From the NCBI RefSeq assembly GCF_003086895.1, contig NZ_CP026004.1:1400731-1464730 (forward strand): a stretch of DNA of 64,000 nt, in the 5' to 3' direction. This DNA is from Stenotrophomonas sp. ESTM1D_MKCIP4_1 (GTDB lineage Bacteria; Pseudomonadota; Gammaproteobacteria; Xanthomonadales; Xanthomonadaceae). The notes below the pieces were generated by a model that worked only from the letters and a program-made list of their open reading frames with translations, had not been told where the DNA came from and made no database searches. Positions within the stretch are counted from its first letter, which is position 1, and each line of letters starts with the position of its first letter. Positions 45,064 to 55,806 of this stretch are shown here, in pieces. Made by a program: the position numbers and the translations under genes.

Positions 45064-47018
45064 TCGCGGGCCAGGGCCTCCACCGGGTCGAGCTGGGCGG
45101 CATTGCGTGCGGGGAGGAAACCAAATGCCACGCCGATCAGGGTCGAGCAGGCGAACGCGGCAATGATGGAAGCGGTCGAGAACACCACCTGGAAGTTGCT
45201 GGAGAAATGGCCGATCAACACGCCCAGCAGCAGGGCCAGGCCGATGCCCAGAACGCCGCCGATCAGGCACACCAGCACCGCTTCGATCAGGAACTGCTGG
45301 CGGATGTCGCTCTGCCGCGCACCCACGGCCATGCGCACGCCGATCTCACGGGTACGTTCGGTCACCGACACCAGCATGATGTTCATCACGCCGATGCCAC
45401 CGACCAGCAGGGCAATGGCGGCGATGGCACCGATCAGCAGGGTCATCGTGCGGGTGGTCTGTTCGATGGTCTCGCGGATCTCGGCGCTGTTGCTGAGGAA
45501 GAAATCCTCGGTGCCGTGGCGCAGGGTCAGCAGCCGGGTGATCGCTTCCTGCGCCGCATCCATCGGCGTTTCATCGTTGACGCGCACTGTGATGCTGGAC
45601 ACGTAGCGCTGCCCGAGCATGCGCGACATCACCGTGGTGTAGGGCACGAACACGCCCAGGCTGGTGCTGCCGCCGAAACCGAAGCTCTGTTTCTTGGCCA
45701 CGCCGACCACGCGCACCGGCACGTTGCCGAGCAGGATCACCTGGCCGATCGGATCACTGTCCGGGAAGAACTGGGTCTTCGTGTTCTCGTCGATCACCGC
45801 TTCCTGGGCCAGGCCACGGATCGCATCGCTGTCGAAGAAGCTGCCGCTGAGCAGGGTCACGCCTTTCACCCGGAAATACTGCTCGCCCACGCCACTGATC
45901 TGCGCGGTGGCCGACTGGTTGCGGTAGCGCGCGGTGACCGAGGTCGACACGCTGGGCGTGGCGCTGTCCACGTAGCTCTGCAGCGCCAGTGCATCGGCGT
46001 CGCTGGCCTTGAGCGTCTGCACGCGTGCCGAGCGCATGTCACCGAAACCGCGGCCGGGATAGACATCGATGGTGTTGGTGCCCAGGGCGCTGATGTTCTG
46101 CAGGATCTGCTGCTGCGAGCCATTGCCCAGGGCGACCACCGACACCACCGAGGCGATGCCGATGATGATGCCGAGCATGGTGAGGAAGGTGCGCAGGCGG
46201 TGCGCGTTCATCGCCAGCAGGGCCATCCGGAACGCTTCGGTGAAGCGGTCGCGGGCTGCCCGCCAGCTGCTGCCATGGGCGACGTCGGTGCTGGGCTGGC
46301 GCTGCGCACGGTAGTCCGGCGCCTTCGGATTGGCACGGTCGGCGATGATCTCGCCATCGCGGATCTCGATGATGCGCTGGGCGTGTTCGGCCACGCTCAT
46401 GTCGTGGGTGACGATGATGATGGTGTGGCCTTCGGCATGCAGCTCGCCGAGGATGGCCATCACTTCCTCACCGGATTTCGTGTCCAGCGCGCCGGTCGGT
46501 TCGTCGGCCAGGATCACCTCGCCGCCGTTCATCAGGGCACGGGCGATCGACACGCGCTGCTGCTGGCCGCCGGAGAGCTGGCCCGGCTTGTGGTGCATGC
46601 GGTCGTGCAGGCCCAGCCGCTGCAGCAGCTGCTCGGCGCGCGCGTTGCGGGTCGGGCCGGGGCTGCCGGCATACACCGCCGGTACTTCCACGTTGCCGCG
46701 CGCATCGAGGTCGCCCAGCAGGTGGTAGCGCTGGAAGATGAAGCCGAAATGTCCGCGGCGCAGTTCGGCCAGCTCGTCCGGCTCCATCTTCCCGGTCTCG
46801 CGGCCGGCCACCTGGTAGCTGCCGCGCGTCGGGCGGTCCAGGCAGCCCAGGATGTTCATCAGCGTGGACTTGCCCGAACCGGACTGGCCGACGATGGCCA
46901 CCATTTCACCGGCGTGGATGTCCAGGTTGACGTCGCGCAGCACGGCGATGACATCGTCGCCGGCCGGGAATTCGCGGCGCAGGTCGCGCAGGCGCAGCAG
47001 GGGCGCCTTCGTGCTCAT
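45060..47018 (-). CDS. macB: MacB ABC transporter, ATPase-permease fusion
   Basis: Inner-membrane ABC protein of 652 residues that drives the pump. The N-terminal ATPase has Walker [10 protein letters not shown] (about residue 45), signature LSGGQQQR and Walker [14 protein letters not shown] linker leads to four membrane segments: one after residue 270 ([25 protein letters not shown]), a large periplasmic domain, then three near the C-terminus, with the last region holding [16 protein letters not shown]. It overlaps macA and macC by four bases each, so all three are coupled. Confidence 0.95.
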   Translation of the reverse strand: MSTKAPLLRLRDLRREFPAGDDVIAVLRDVNLDIHAGEMVAIVGQSGSGKSTLMNILGCLDRPTRGSYQVAGRETGKMEPDELAELRRGHFGFIFQRYHLLGDLDARGNVEVPAVYAGSPGPTRNARAEQLLQRLGLHDRMHHKPGQLSGGQQQRVSIARALMNGGEVILADEPTGALDTKSGEEVMAILGELHAEGHTIIIVTHDMSVAEHAQRIIEIRDGEIIADRANPKAPDYRAQRQPSTDVAHGSSWRAARDRFTEAFRMALLAMNAHRLRTFLTMLGIIIGIASVVSVVALGNGSQQQILQNISALGTNTIDVYPGRGFGDMRSARVQTLKASDADALALQSYVDSATPSVSTSVTARYRNQSATAQISGVGEQYFRVKGVTLLSGSFFDSDAIRGLAQEAVIDENTKTQFFPDSDPIGQVILLGNVPVRVVGVAKKQSFGFGGSTSLGVFVPYTTVMSRMLGQRYVSSITVRVNDETPMDAAQEAITRLLTLRHGTEDFFLSNSAEIRETIEQTTRTMTLLIGAIAAIALLVGGIGVMNIMLVSVTERTREIGVRMAVGARQSDIRQQFLIEAVLVCLIGGVLGIGLALLLGVLIGHFSSNFQVVFSTASIIAAFACSTLIGVAFGFLPARNAAQLDPVEALARE

Positions 47019-48262
47019 CGGCGCGGGCCCATGCCACCGGGCGGGCCCATCCGCATTGCGCCACTGCCGCGGTTGCCGGTGCCGCTGCTGGCGGCTGCCG
47101 CGCCGCCTTCGCCGACCACCACGCGGTCGCCTTCCTTCAGCCCGGACACGATCTGCGCGGAGGCCCCGTTGTTGATGCCGACCTTGACCTTGCGCGGCTG
47201 TGGCTGGCCCTGTTCGTCGACCACGCGCACCACGCGCTCGCCGTCACGGGTCTTCGGGCCCAGCGCCACCGCCGGCACCAGCAGCACGCCCTTGGCCTGC
47301 TGCAAGAGCACCGACACCTGCGCGGTCATGTCGATGCGCAGGGTGCCATCGGGGTTTTCCACGTCGAACAGGGCGTTGTAGTACACCGCGCTGCTGGAGC
47401 TGGAGCTGGAGGAACTGCTGGAGCTGGACGAGCTTTCATTGGCGATGGACGACGGCGCCGGATTGATCTGGCGCAGCGTGGCGTGGTACTTGCGGTCCGG
47501 GTCGCCCAGGGTGGTGAAGTACACCGGCATGCCGGCCTTGATCTTGACCACGTCGGCCTCGGACACCTCGGCATTGACGGTCACTACGTCCAGCCGCGCC
47601 AGCATGACGATGGTCGGCGCGGTCTGGTTGGCATTGACCGTACGGCCTTCTTCGGCCACCACCGCCACCACGGTGCCGTCCATCGGCGCGGTGATGCGGG
47701 TGTAGGCCAGGTTGGCACGGGCGGTGCCGAGTTCGGTTTCGCGGCCCTTGATCTGCGCTTCGTACGACTGCAGCTGGGCACGGGCCGTCTTCAGCGTGGC
47801 CTCGGCGGCATCGTATTCCTGGCGCGAGGTGGCCTCGGCGGCCAGCATTTCCTTCTGCCGGGCGAAATCCAGTTCGGCCTGGCGCAGGCTGGCCTGCTGC
47901 ACGGCCCGCTGGGCGATGACCTGGTCCAGCGAGGCCTGCGCGTTGAGCACCTGGTTCTGCTGGGTGGTGGCGTCGATCTCGGCGATCAGGTCGCCTTCCT
48001 TCACCGTATCGCCCAGCTGCACCTTCAGCGATTTGATCTGGCCGGAGGCCTGCGCACCGACGCTCACCAGCTTGTAGGCATCGATCACGCCGGTGGCTTC
48101 CACCGTCTGTTCGATGTCGCCGCGGCTGACCGGGGTGGTGGCCAGGGCCGGTGCGGCGGGCTTGCGCAGCAGCCACCAGGCTACGGCTGCAGCGATCACG
48201 ACAAGCAGGACGATCAGGATCAGGCGGCCCCGGCGGGACGCGGGCAACAGGCGGGAGATCAC
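47015..48262 (-). CDS. macA: MacA membrane fusion protein with a poly-Ser tract
   Basis: Periplasmic adaptor of 415 residues that stimulates MacB and docks with the channel. There is one N-terminal membrane segment ([20 protein letters not shown]), then the lipoyl and coiled-coil region (VTPVSRGD-type start, [20 protein letters not shown]) and the second half [19 protein letters not shown] run of 15 Ser, coded by mixed AGC, TCC, TCG and AGT codons, lies at 47390-47434 in the beta-barrel region. The start is GTG at 48262 with a poor ribosome binding site, so the exact start is less sure. Gene order macA-macB-macC. Confidence 0.9.
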   Translation of the reverse strand: MISRLLPASRRGRLILIVLLVVIAAAVAWWLLRKPAAPALATTPVSRGDIEQTVEATGVIDAYKLVSVGAQASGQIKSLKVQLGDTVKEGDLIAEIDATTQQNQVLNAQASLDQVIAQRAVQQASLRQAELDFARQKEMLAAEATSRQEYDAAEATLKTARAQLQSYEAQIKGRETELGTARANLAYTRITAPMDGTVVAVVAEEGRTVNANQTAPTIVMLARLDVVTVNAEVSEADVVKIKAGMPVYFTTLGDPDRKYHATLRQINPAPSSIANESSSSSSSSSSSSSSSAVYYNALFDVENPDGTLRIDMTAQVSVLLQQAKGVLLVPAVALGPKTRDGERVVRVVDEQGQPQPRKVKVGINNGASAQIVSGLKEGDRVVVGEGGAAAASSGTGNRGSGAMRMGPPGGMGPRR

Positions 48263-48467
48263 GTGGTGGCTTCACTCAGGCAGGCCGCCGCAGCGGCATT
48301 GGCAGGCATTGTGAAGATCGGGCGCAGGGCGGCTCAATCCTCGGGGTGTGTCTGTATGTAACACTGTCGGCCAAAACGCGTAACCCCAGGTATCCGGCCC
48401 CGCCGCCGATACAGTGGTACGCACTGGACAGGATGCGGTTCAGCTCCCGACACGGGAAAATCGCGAC

Positions 48468-49196
48468 ATGGAGACCGAAAACCCGATGCATCGCCTGTTG
48501 ATCGTCGATGACGACAATGACATCCGCACCCTGCTGGCCGAACAGCTGGGTCGCGCCGGCTATCTGGTCAGCACCGCGGCCGATGGCACCAGCATGCGGC
48601 AGCTGCTGGAACGCGAACACGTGGACCTGATCGTGCTCGACCTCAACCTGCCGCGCGAAGATGGCCTGACCCTGTGCCGCGACCTGCGCGCGCGCTCGAA
48701 CACCCCGGTGATCATGCTGACCGCGCGTGCCGAGCCGATCGACCGCGTGCTGGGCCTGGAAATGGGCGCCGACGACTACCTGGCCAAGCCGTTCGAGCCG
48801 CGCGAGCTGCTGGCGCGCATCCGCAACGTCCTGCGCCGGACCGAAGCCCTGCCGGCCAACCTGGAGCCGCTGGCGGTGCGCCGCGCACGCTTCTCGCGCT
48901 GGATCTTCGACCTTGAGCACCGCCACCTGGTGGATCCGGATGGCCGCGTGGTGGTGCTGTCCGGCGCCGAGTTCCGCCTGCTGCGGGTGTTCATCGCCCA
49001 TGCCAACAAGGTGCTCTCGCGTGAGCAGCTGGTCGCGCTCAGCAGCGGCCGCAACTACGAGGCGCAGGACCGCGCGATCGACCTGCAGGTCAGCCGGCTG
49101 CGCAACAAGCTGGCCGACGATGGCGGGCCCGATGGCCTGATCAAGACCGTGCGCAACGAAGGCTATGTGCTGGCCTCGGCCGTCAACCTGGAATAA
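48468..49196 (+). CDS. OmpR-family response regulator beside macABC
   Basis: Two-component regulator of 242 residues. The receiver domain begins HRLLIVDDDNDIRTLL, has the phospho-Asp in LIVLDLNLPREDG, the conserved Thr/Ala in MLTARAEP and Lys in DDYLAKPFEPREL. The C-terminal winged helix has LSGAEFRLLRVFI and IDLQVSRLRNKLADDG. It is divergent from macA with about 205 bp between, and its kinase follows. In S. maltophilia this neighbouring pair has been called MacRS, I believe, but control of macABC by it should not be assumed. Confidence 0.92.
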   Translation: METENPMHRLLIVDDDNDIRTLLAEQLGRAGYLVSTAADGTSMRQLLEREHVDLIVLDLNLPREDGLTLCRDLRARSNTPVIMLTARAEPIDRVLGLEMGADDYLAKPFEPRELLARIRNVLRRTEALPANLEPLAVRRARFSRWIFDLEHRHLVDPDGRVVVLSGAEFRLLRVFIAHANKVLSREQLVALSSGRNYEAQDRAIDLQVSRLRNKLADDGGPDGLIKTVRNEGYVLASAVNLE

Positions 49197-49202
49197 GCCG
49201 TG

Positions 49203-50600
49203 ATGAAGCGCCTGCGCCACTTCCTGTCCTCGATGGTGGGGCGCCTGTTCGTGATCCTGCTGCTGGGCATGTCGGTGGCCGCGATCGGTGCGACCCTGCT
49301 GGCCACCTCCAAGCGCCAGCAGGATTTCGAGCGGCAGAACCTCAACCGCGTCGCCGATCGCCTGCAGGGTTACGTCAACATGCTGGACGGCAACCCGGAG
49401 CTGCGTGAGCGGTTGCTGGAAACCGGCGGCCCCAGCGTGCGTGCGCTGCAGCCCGGCGCACGCCTGGGCCGTGAAGACACCGCGCTGATGGAAGTGCTGG
49501 ATGACCGCCCGGGACCGGTATCGCGCGCCCACGTGCACTTCACCTCGTTCCGCTCGTGCATTCCCAAGCTTCAGGAACTGCTGCCGCCACCGCCGCCGGG
49601 CAACCGACGGCCTCCGCGCGAACGCGATCCGTCCTTCATCCCGCCCAAGTGCCGGGCCGTGGATGTGGTGCTCAGTGATGGGACGACGCTGAAGCTGGCG
49701 CTGGATTCGCCCGCGGTGGCGCACAACGGCATCCTTGCGGTGGATCCCCTGTTCCTGACGATGCTGGTGCTGGCCATTGCCGTGCTGGCTTACACGGTGT
49801 CGCGCATAGCCAGCGCGCCGCTGCAGGAGCTCGCGTCGGCGGCCGAGGAGCTGGGCGATGACCTGCAGCGTGCCCCGTTGCCGCTGCGTGGCCCGCGCGA
49901 AGTGCAGCGTGCGGCCGAAGCGTTCAACGCCATGCAGCAGCGGCTGCAGCGGCATCTTGCCGAACGCACGCAGATGCTGGCGGCCATCACCCACGATCTG
50001 CAGACCCCGCTGACCCGGCTGCGGCTGCGCCTGGAGAACGTCACCGACGAGCTGCTGCGTGAGCGCCTGATCGGTGATCTGGCGGCGATGCAGGCGCTGG
50101 TGCGCGAAGGCCTGGAACTGGCGCGCAGCGCCGAGAGCGCCGAACAGCGTGCCGCGCTGGATCTGGATTCGCTGCTGGAAAGCATCGTGGAGGACACGGC
50201 CGAGGCCGGCGCCGACGTGGCCTTTGAAGGCGGCAGTGGCGCGGTGCTGATGCTGCGGCCCCTGGCCATGCATCGCCTGTTCTCCAACCTGGTGGACAAC
50301 GCCGTGATGTACGCCGAGCGCGTGCGGGTTCGGGTGGACCGCAGCGGCGGCGCGATCACCGTGGTCGTGGCCGACGACGGTCCGGGCCTGGCCGATGACC
50401 AGCTTGAAGCGGTCTTTGACCCGTTCGTACGGGTTGAAACGTCACGCTCGCGGCAGACCGGCGGTGCGGGCCTGGGCCTGACCATCGCCCGCGCGCTAGC
50501 GGAGAAGGACGGCGCGCGGCTGTGGCTGCGCAACCGCCCCGAGGGGGGACTGGAAGCGGTGGTGCAGTGGCCGGCCGGAACCCCGGTCGCCGCGCGCTGA
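49203..50600 (+). CDS. sensor histidine kinase, partner of the upstream response regulator
   Basis: Membrane kinase of 465 residues. Two membrane segments (LFVILLLGMSVAAIGATLLA and FLTMLVLAIAVLAYTVS) enclose a periplasmic sensor of about 150 residues with an unusual Pro-rich stretch (LLPPPPPGNRRPPRERDP) between two Cys (SCIPK and PKCRA) that could form a disulfide. A HAMP region, the H box ITHDLQTPLTRLRLRLE, the N box HRLFSNLVDNAVMYA, and the G boxes VVADDGPGL and GGAGLGLTIAR follow. The ATG at 49203 is six bases after the regulator's stop; a GTG one codon earlier is possible. Signal unknown. Confidence 0.9.
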   Translation: MKRLRHFLSSMVGRLFVILLLGMSVAAIGATLLATSKRQQDFERQNLNRVADRLQGYVNMLDGNPELRERLLETGGPSVRALQPGARLGREDTALMEVLDDRPGPVSRAHVHFTSFRSCIPKLQELLPPPPPGNRRPPRERDPSFIPPKCRAVDVVLSDGTTLKLALDSPAVAHNGILAVDPLFLTMLVLAIAVLAYTVSRIASAPLQELASAAEELGDDLQRAPLPLRGPREVQRAAEAFNAMQQRLQRHLAERTQMLAAITHDLQTPLTRLRLRLENVTDELLRERLIGDLAAMQALVREGLELARSAESAEQRAALDLDSLLESIVEDTAEAGADVAFEGGSGAVLMLRPLAMHRLFSNLVDNAVMYAERVRVRVDRSGGAITVVVADDGPGLADDQLEAVFDPFVRVETSRSRQTGGAGLGLTIARALAEKDGARLWLRNRPEGGLEAVVQWPAGTPVAAR

Positions 50601-50620
50601 GTCGGGCGTCCGGATGGCTG

Positions 50621-50699
50621 GGGGTCAGAGCCCTCTGCGTGCGCAGAGGGATCCGACCCGGGGTCAGATCCCTTCCGCCGCAGGCGGCAGGGCTCTGAC
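50621..50699. repeat. two adjacent GGGGTCAG palindromes
   Basis: GGGGTCAGAGCCCTCTGCG ... CGCAGAGGGATCCGACCC (50621-50659) and GGGGTCAGATCCC ... GGGCTCTGAC (about 50660-50699). Same family and paired layout as at 38812-38897. Confidence 0.8.
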
Positions 50700-50894
50700 G
50701 CCGCTTCACGCCCCGGTTTTCACGCCACGGTGACGCGGGGAGGGGTGTTTGCCCTATCATTCGCCCCATCTCCCCACAGTTTCCGCGATGAGCCAGCCTG
50801 TTCGCGCCGGCGCGAGGCCCCGTGCCGCCCGGCTGTTCCTGTTCCTGCCTGTTGCCGTACGCGGCAACCGCACCTGGCCGCCGCCGTTGCAGTA

Positions 50895-53800
50895 ATGGGC
50901 GGGCAGGGGGCTGGCAGGCGCCTGGCGGGGCGCCACCCGGAACACGGCATCGGTCGCCTGCTGCGGCTCGGCGTGCTGTGGCTGTGGCTGCTGCTGGCTG
51001 CGCCGCTGGCCGCGCAGACCATCGCGCCTCCCCTGCGCGATTACGCCATCGACGTGTGGACCTCGCGCAACGGCCTGCCGCACAACTCGCTGCGCGACAT
51101 CGCCCAGACCCCGGAGGGCCACCTGTGGTTCGCCACCTGGGAAGGCCTGGTGCGCTACAACGGCCTGGATTTCACCGTGTTCGACCGCAGCACGCGTCCC
51201 GGGCTGCGCGACAACGGCATCGGTGCACTGCTGGTCGATCGCCAGGGTGGCCTGTGGATCAGTGATTCGCGCGGCAACGTGACCTACCGCAGCGCCGATG
51301 GCCAGTGGCGGGTCTGGGAACACCAGGCCAACACCCCGGAAGTGCTGATCCAGTCGATGCAGATGGACAGCCAGGGCCGCCTGTGGCTGCTCTACGAAGG
51401 CAAGGGCATTGCCTACCTGACCCCTGAAACCGGCGTGGTCTACGAGCCACCGCCGCCGGATCTGCCGCTGGCGATGAGTTTCACCAAGCTGATGGTCGAT
51501 GCCCAGGACCGGGTCTGGATCGGCACCCTCGACGGGCTGGTCCTGCGCGACAACGACGGCCAGCTCAAGCGCGCGCCAGCCGAATGGGGCGTCGGCAAGG
51601 GCCTGACCTGGCCTTACCGCGCACCCGATGGCGCGTTGTGGATCGTCGCCGGCGAGCGCCTGTATAGGGTCGAGGATGACCGCCTGGTGCTGGTCCACAG
51701 CCTGCCCGGGCAGCTGCACATGACCGCGATGCTGCAGGACCGCCATGGTGATCTGTGGCTGGGTACCGAGAACCAGGGCCTGCTGCGCATTTCCAGCCAC
51801 GGACTGGAGCGCCTTCCGGCCGGCCTGAACCTGCCCGGTGGCCGGGTGGTCAGCCTGCGCGAGGACGCCGAGGGCAGCATCTGGGTAGGCGCCAATGGCG
51901 GGCTGTACCGCCTGCGCGAAACGCTGTTCAGCAGCTACACCGAACGCGATGGGCTGAGCGGTGATTACGTGCGCACCGTATTCGAGGACCGCGACCGGAA
52001 GCTGTGGGTGGGCAGCGCCAGTGGCCTGGACCAGCAGACCGCGGACGGCCGCTTCCGCGCGATGCCACTGCACAACCGCGGTGGCAAGGCGGCGTCGGTG
52101 CTGAGCCTGGCCCAGGGCCCCGATGGCGACCTCTGGGTGGGCACCTTCGGCGACGGCGTCTACCGCCTGCGTGCCGATGGCAGCCTGCGCCACAACTACG
52201 ACGCGGCCGATGGCATGCCCGGCGGCAACATCCGCGCCATCAGCATCGACCCGTCCGGCGTGGTCTGGGCCGGCACGCAGAAGGGCGTGGTGCGGGTCGA
52301 CGGCAACCGGGTCCGGGTGTCGAACGTGCCGGGGATGCCCGATGGCCTGATCACCGCGCTGGAACACGACCACCAGGGCAACCTGTGGATCGGCACCATC
52401 GAAGGCATCCGCGTGCTGCGCGGCGACCATGTGCAGTCCATCGACCTTGCACCGATGGGCGGCGGCCGCAGCGTGTTCGGCTTCCACCAGATCGGTGACG
52501 CCATGTGGATCAGCAGCGACCGCGGCCTGTACCGCTGGTACCACGATCGCCTGTCACGGGTCGGCCTGGAGCAGGGCATGCCGGTCGACGCGGTGTTCCA
52601 GCTGGTGCCCGACCGTTTGGGCAATGTCTGGATCAGCAGCAACCGGGGCGTGCTGCGTACCGACATGGCTACCCTGAATGCCGTGGCTGACGGCCGCGCA
52701 CTGCGGGTGACGGTGGAGCGTTACAACGAGATCGACGGCATGGCCAACGCACAGGCCAATGGCAGTTCCGGGCCGTCGGCGATCCTGCGCCAGGATGGCT
52801 CCTTCTGGGTGGTGACCGCCGGCGGCCTGAGCATGGTGGATCCGCAGCGCCTGCAGCGCTTCCGCGAACGCCCCGCGCCGCCTGCGGCCATCGAGAACGT
52901 GCAGGTCGATGGCGCACAGGTGCATTGGGAAGGGGCCGAGCGCAACCTGATTCCCGGCGGGCGCCGGCTGGCGGTGAGCTTTGTCGGCCTCAGCTACCTG
53001 ATGTCCGACCGCATCCGTTACCGCACGCGCCTGGACGGGCTGGACGCCGGCTGGGTCGAACGCGGCCCGCAGCGCAGCGTCGAGTTCGTGGGGCTGCCGC
53101 CGGGCGATTACACCCTGCACGTGGCTGCCTCGCACCCTGGTGGTGCCTGGGGCCAGCAGGAAGCGGTCTGGAGCTTCACCGTCGAACCGTTCTGGTGGCA
53201 GCGGCACAGCGTGCAGGCGCTGATCGGCCTGCTGCTGCTGGGCGCGCTGGTGGCGCTGTACCGCTTCCTGCTGCAGCAGTACAAGGCAAGCAACCTGCGC
53301 CTGGCGCGGCGCGTGGACGAAGCCACCTTCGACCTTCAGGCCCAGACGGTGCACCTGCAGGCGCTGAACCAGGAGAAGACCGAGCTGGCCGAGCGCCTGG
53401 CGCGGCAGGCCGAAGCCTTCGAGCGGCAGGCCCGCGAAGATGCGCTCACCGGCCTGGCCAACCGCCGTGGCTTCGACGAAACGCTGGCGCGTGACTTCGC
53501 CCGCTCACAGCGCAGTGGTCACCCGTTGAGCCTGGTGGTGCTGGACATCGACCACTTCAAGGACGTCAACGATACCTACAGCCACAGCATCGGCGACCTA
53601 GTACTGAAGGAAGTGGCCGAAGTGATTGCTGCCGCCTGCCGTGATTCCGACCTGCCGGCGCGTACCGGCGGCGAAGAGTTCGCGCTGCTGCTCAATGACA
53701 CGCGCCTGGAAGAAGCGGCGCAGGTCTGCGCGCGCCTGCGCGGCCTGTTCCATGACCATCCGGACTGGGCCGGGGTGAAGGGCCTGCGCGTGACCTTCAG

Positions 53801-53918
53801 TGCGGGGCTGGTGGAACTGGCGGCTGATGATCGCACCCCGGCGCTGCTGTACCAGCGCGCCGACCGTGCGCTGTACCGCGCCAAGAGTGACGGCCGCGAC
53901 CGTACCAGCATCGGGTGA
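50895..53918 (+). CDS. two-component-propeller diguanylate cyclase (Reg_prop-Y_Y_Y-GGDEF)
   Basis: Predicted membrane sensor that makes cyclic-di-GMP, 1007 residues. A signal peptide (LWLWLLLAAPLAAQ) is followed by about 14 propeller blades of the type GNLWIGT-x-GL (for example GHLWFATWEGLVRYNG and GDLWVGTFGDGVYRL) up to about residue 640. A Y_Y_Y domain (YRTRLDGLDAGWVE, GDYTLHVAASHPGGAW) comes next, then one membrane segment near 775 (LIGLLLLGALVALYRFLL), a coiled coil and GGDEF. The active site is GGEEF near residue 925 with a complete I-site RDSD five residues before. So a large periplasmic ligand sensor controls a cytoplasmic cyclase. The ATG at 50895 was preferred because upstream codons look non-coding. 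Confidence 0.9.
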   Translation: MGGQGAGRRLAGRHPEHGIGRLLRLGVLWLWLLLAAPLAAQTIAPPLRDYAIDVWTSRNGLPHNSLRDIAQTPEGHLWFATWEGLVRYNGLDFTVFDRSTRPGLRDNGIGALLVDRQGGLWISDSRGNVTYRSADGQWRVWEHQANTPEVLIQSMQMDSQGRLWLLYEGKGIAYLTPETGVVYEPPPPDLPLAMSFTKLMVDAQDRVWIGTLDGLVLRDNDGQLKRAPAEWGVGKGLTWPYRAPDGALWIVAGERLYRVEDDRLVLVHSLPGQLHMTAMLQDRHGDLWLGTENQGLLRISSHGLERLPAGLNLPGGRVVSLREDAEGSIWVGANGGLYRLRETLFSSYTERDGLSGDYVRTVFEDRDRKLWVGSASGLDQQTADGRFRAMPLHNRGGKAASVLSLAQGPDGDLWVGTFGDGVYRLRADGSLRHNYDAADGMPGGNIRAISIDPSGVVWAGTQKGVVRVDGNRVRVSNVPGMPDGLITALEHDHQGNLWIGTIEGIRVLRGDHVQSIDLAPMGGGRSVFGFHQIGDAMWISSDRGLYRWYHDRLSRVGLEQGMPVDAVFQLVPDRLGNVWISSNRGVLRTDMATLNAVADGRALRVTVERYNEIDGMANAQANGSSGPSAILRQDGSFWVVTAGGLSMVDPQRLQRFRERPAPPAAIENVQVDGAQVHWEGAERNLIPGGRRLAVSFVGLSYLMSDRIRYRTRLDGLDAGWVERGPQRSVEFVGLPPGDYTLHVAASHPGGAWGQQEAVWSFTVEPFWWQRHSVQALIGLLLLGALVALYRFLLQQYKASNLRLARRVDEATFDLQAQTVHLQALNQEKTELAERLARQAEAFERQAREDALTGLANRRGFDETLARDFARSQRSGHPLSLVVLDIDHFKDVNDTYSHSIGDLVLKEVAEVIAAACRDSDLPARTGGEEFALLLNDTRLEEAAQVCARLRGLFHDHPDWAGVKGLRVTFSAGLVELAADDRTPALLYQRADRALYRAKSDGRDRTSIG

Positions 53919-53930
53919 TGCCCGGTGGGT

Positions 53931-54000
53931 TGGTGGGTGCGGACCGTGGGTCCGCACTGCGACGGGCATCATCCACGCATGGCGTGGATCTACTGCCGTA
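53931..54000. repeat. mixed REPs preceding the 35-bp array
   Basis: GGTGGGTGCGGACCGTGGGTCCGCAC hairpin followed by a reverse SMAG element ATCCACGCATGGCGTGGATCTAC (about 53971-53993). Confidence 0.7.
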
Positions 54001-54552
54001 GTAGAGCCACGCCATGCGTGGATGCGGTCACCGCAGTAGATCCACACCATGCGTGGATGCAGTCACCGCAGTAGATCCACGCCATGCGTGGATGCAGTCA
54101 CCGCAGTAGGTCCACGCCATGCGTGGATGCAGTCACCGCAGTAGATCCACACCATGCGTGGATGCAGTCACCGCAGTAGAGCCACGCCATGCGTGGATGC
54201 GGTCACCGCAGTAGATCCACACCATGCGTGGATGCAGTCACCGCAGTAGATCCACGCCATGCGTGGATGCAGTCACCGCAGTAGATCCACGCCATGCGTG
54301 GATGCAGTCACCGCAGTAGATCCACGCCATGCGTGGATGCAGTCACCGCAGTAGATCCACACCATGCGTGGATGCAGTCACCGCAGTAGATCCACGCCAT
54401 GCGTGGATGCAGTCACCGCAGTAGAGCCACGCCATGCGTGGATGCAGTCACCGCAGTAGAGCCACACCATGCGTGGATGCAGTCACCGCAGTAGATCCAC
54501 GCCATGCGTGGATGCAGTCACCGCAGTAGATCCACGCCATGCGTGGATGCGG
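54001..54552. repeat. 35-bp tandem array of SMAG hairpins, 16 copies
   Basis: Sixteen units start every 35 bp from 54001 to 54526. Each has GTAGATCCACGCCATGCGTGGAT (23 bp, hairpin ATCCACGC/GCGTGGAT) and a constant 12-bp spacer GCAGTCACCGCA. Differences are few: T/G at base 6 (GATCC or GAGCC), G/A at base 11 (CGCC or CACC), A/G in GCAGTC/GCGGTC. The order of variants suggests several rounds of block duplication. It fills the gap between two convergent genes. It is not a CRISPR: the spacers are all alike. Confidence 0.95.
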
Positions 54553-54569
54553 TAGCGCCGATGGTTCGT

Positions 54570-55229
<660 letters not shown>

Positions 55230-55289
55230 CTAGCAGAGCGACCCTGAGCGCCCGGCCACGCCGCGCATGGCCGGGATGCTACGCGGGGC

Positions 55290-55607
55290 TCAGCGATGTG
55301 CCAGCACCACGTCGGCGATCACGCCGGTCGCCACGGCAATCAGCACATAGCGGTTGTCGACCTTGCGCCATTCCTGGCCGCGGGTCGGGGCACGCAGGCC
55401 ATGGTGGCGGTAGTCGCGGACAGGTTCGCCGCGGTGATCGCGGGCAAGCGTGTGGCCGCGGCGGGGCGGATCACGACGGTCGTCGTGGTGATCCTTCTGG
55501 TGGTGATGGTCGTCGCGCCCAGCGGCGCCGTAGGGAGCGGCCATCGCCGGCGAGACGGCGGTGGCCAGCAGGGTCAGCGAGAGGGTGGCGGCAATCAGAC
55601 GCTTCAT
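55290..55607 (-). CDS. RcnB-like periplasmic protein, His-rich
   Basis: Small exported protein of 105 residues. A signal peptide (MKRLIAATLSLTLLATAVSPAMA) is followed by a His/Asp/Arg-rich stretch (DDHHHQKDHHDDRRD) and a C-terminal domain with WRKVDNRYVLIAVATGVIADVVL, the pattern of the RcnB family of nickel/cobalt homeostasis. Metal binding through the His run is likely, but which metal is unknown. It lies 3' of the copper-peptide operon on the same strand but about 200 bp away, so it is probably separate. The ATG at 55607 was chosen at the signal peptide. Confidence 0.8.
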   Translation of the reverse strand: MKRLIAATLSLTLLATAVSPAMAAPYGAAGRDDHHHQKDHHDDRRDPPRRGHTLARDHRGEPVRDYRHHGLRAPTRGQEWRKVDNRYVLIAVATGVIADVVLAHR

Positions 55608-55806
55608 GAGGCAACTCCGGGGGAAGGGCGTGGTCATCGGGGCCACGGATCCAGCATCGGATTTTTTTCATGAATAGGCGATTAAATCGGCCTTCTTGCC
55701 GGTTTCAGTGCGTATCAGCATGTAACGGGCCAGTGCGATGGCCCCGGATCCAGGGGGATGCCAACCTGGGTTGGCATGCGCAGCAACTGCCCACCAAGCT
55801 TGGCGA

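Noticed and set aside
47390..47434. Sequencing error or frameshift in the MacA poly-Ser tract
   Set aside because: The codons are mixed rather than a homopolymer, and the frame continues into good MacA sequence on both sides.
54001..54552. CRISPR-like array with 23-bp repeats and 12-bp spacers
   Set aside because: Spacers are the same in every unit and only 12 bp, the repeat is a SMAG hairpin, and no cas genes are nearby.
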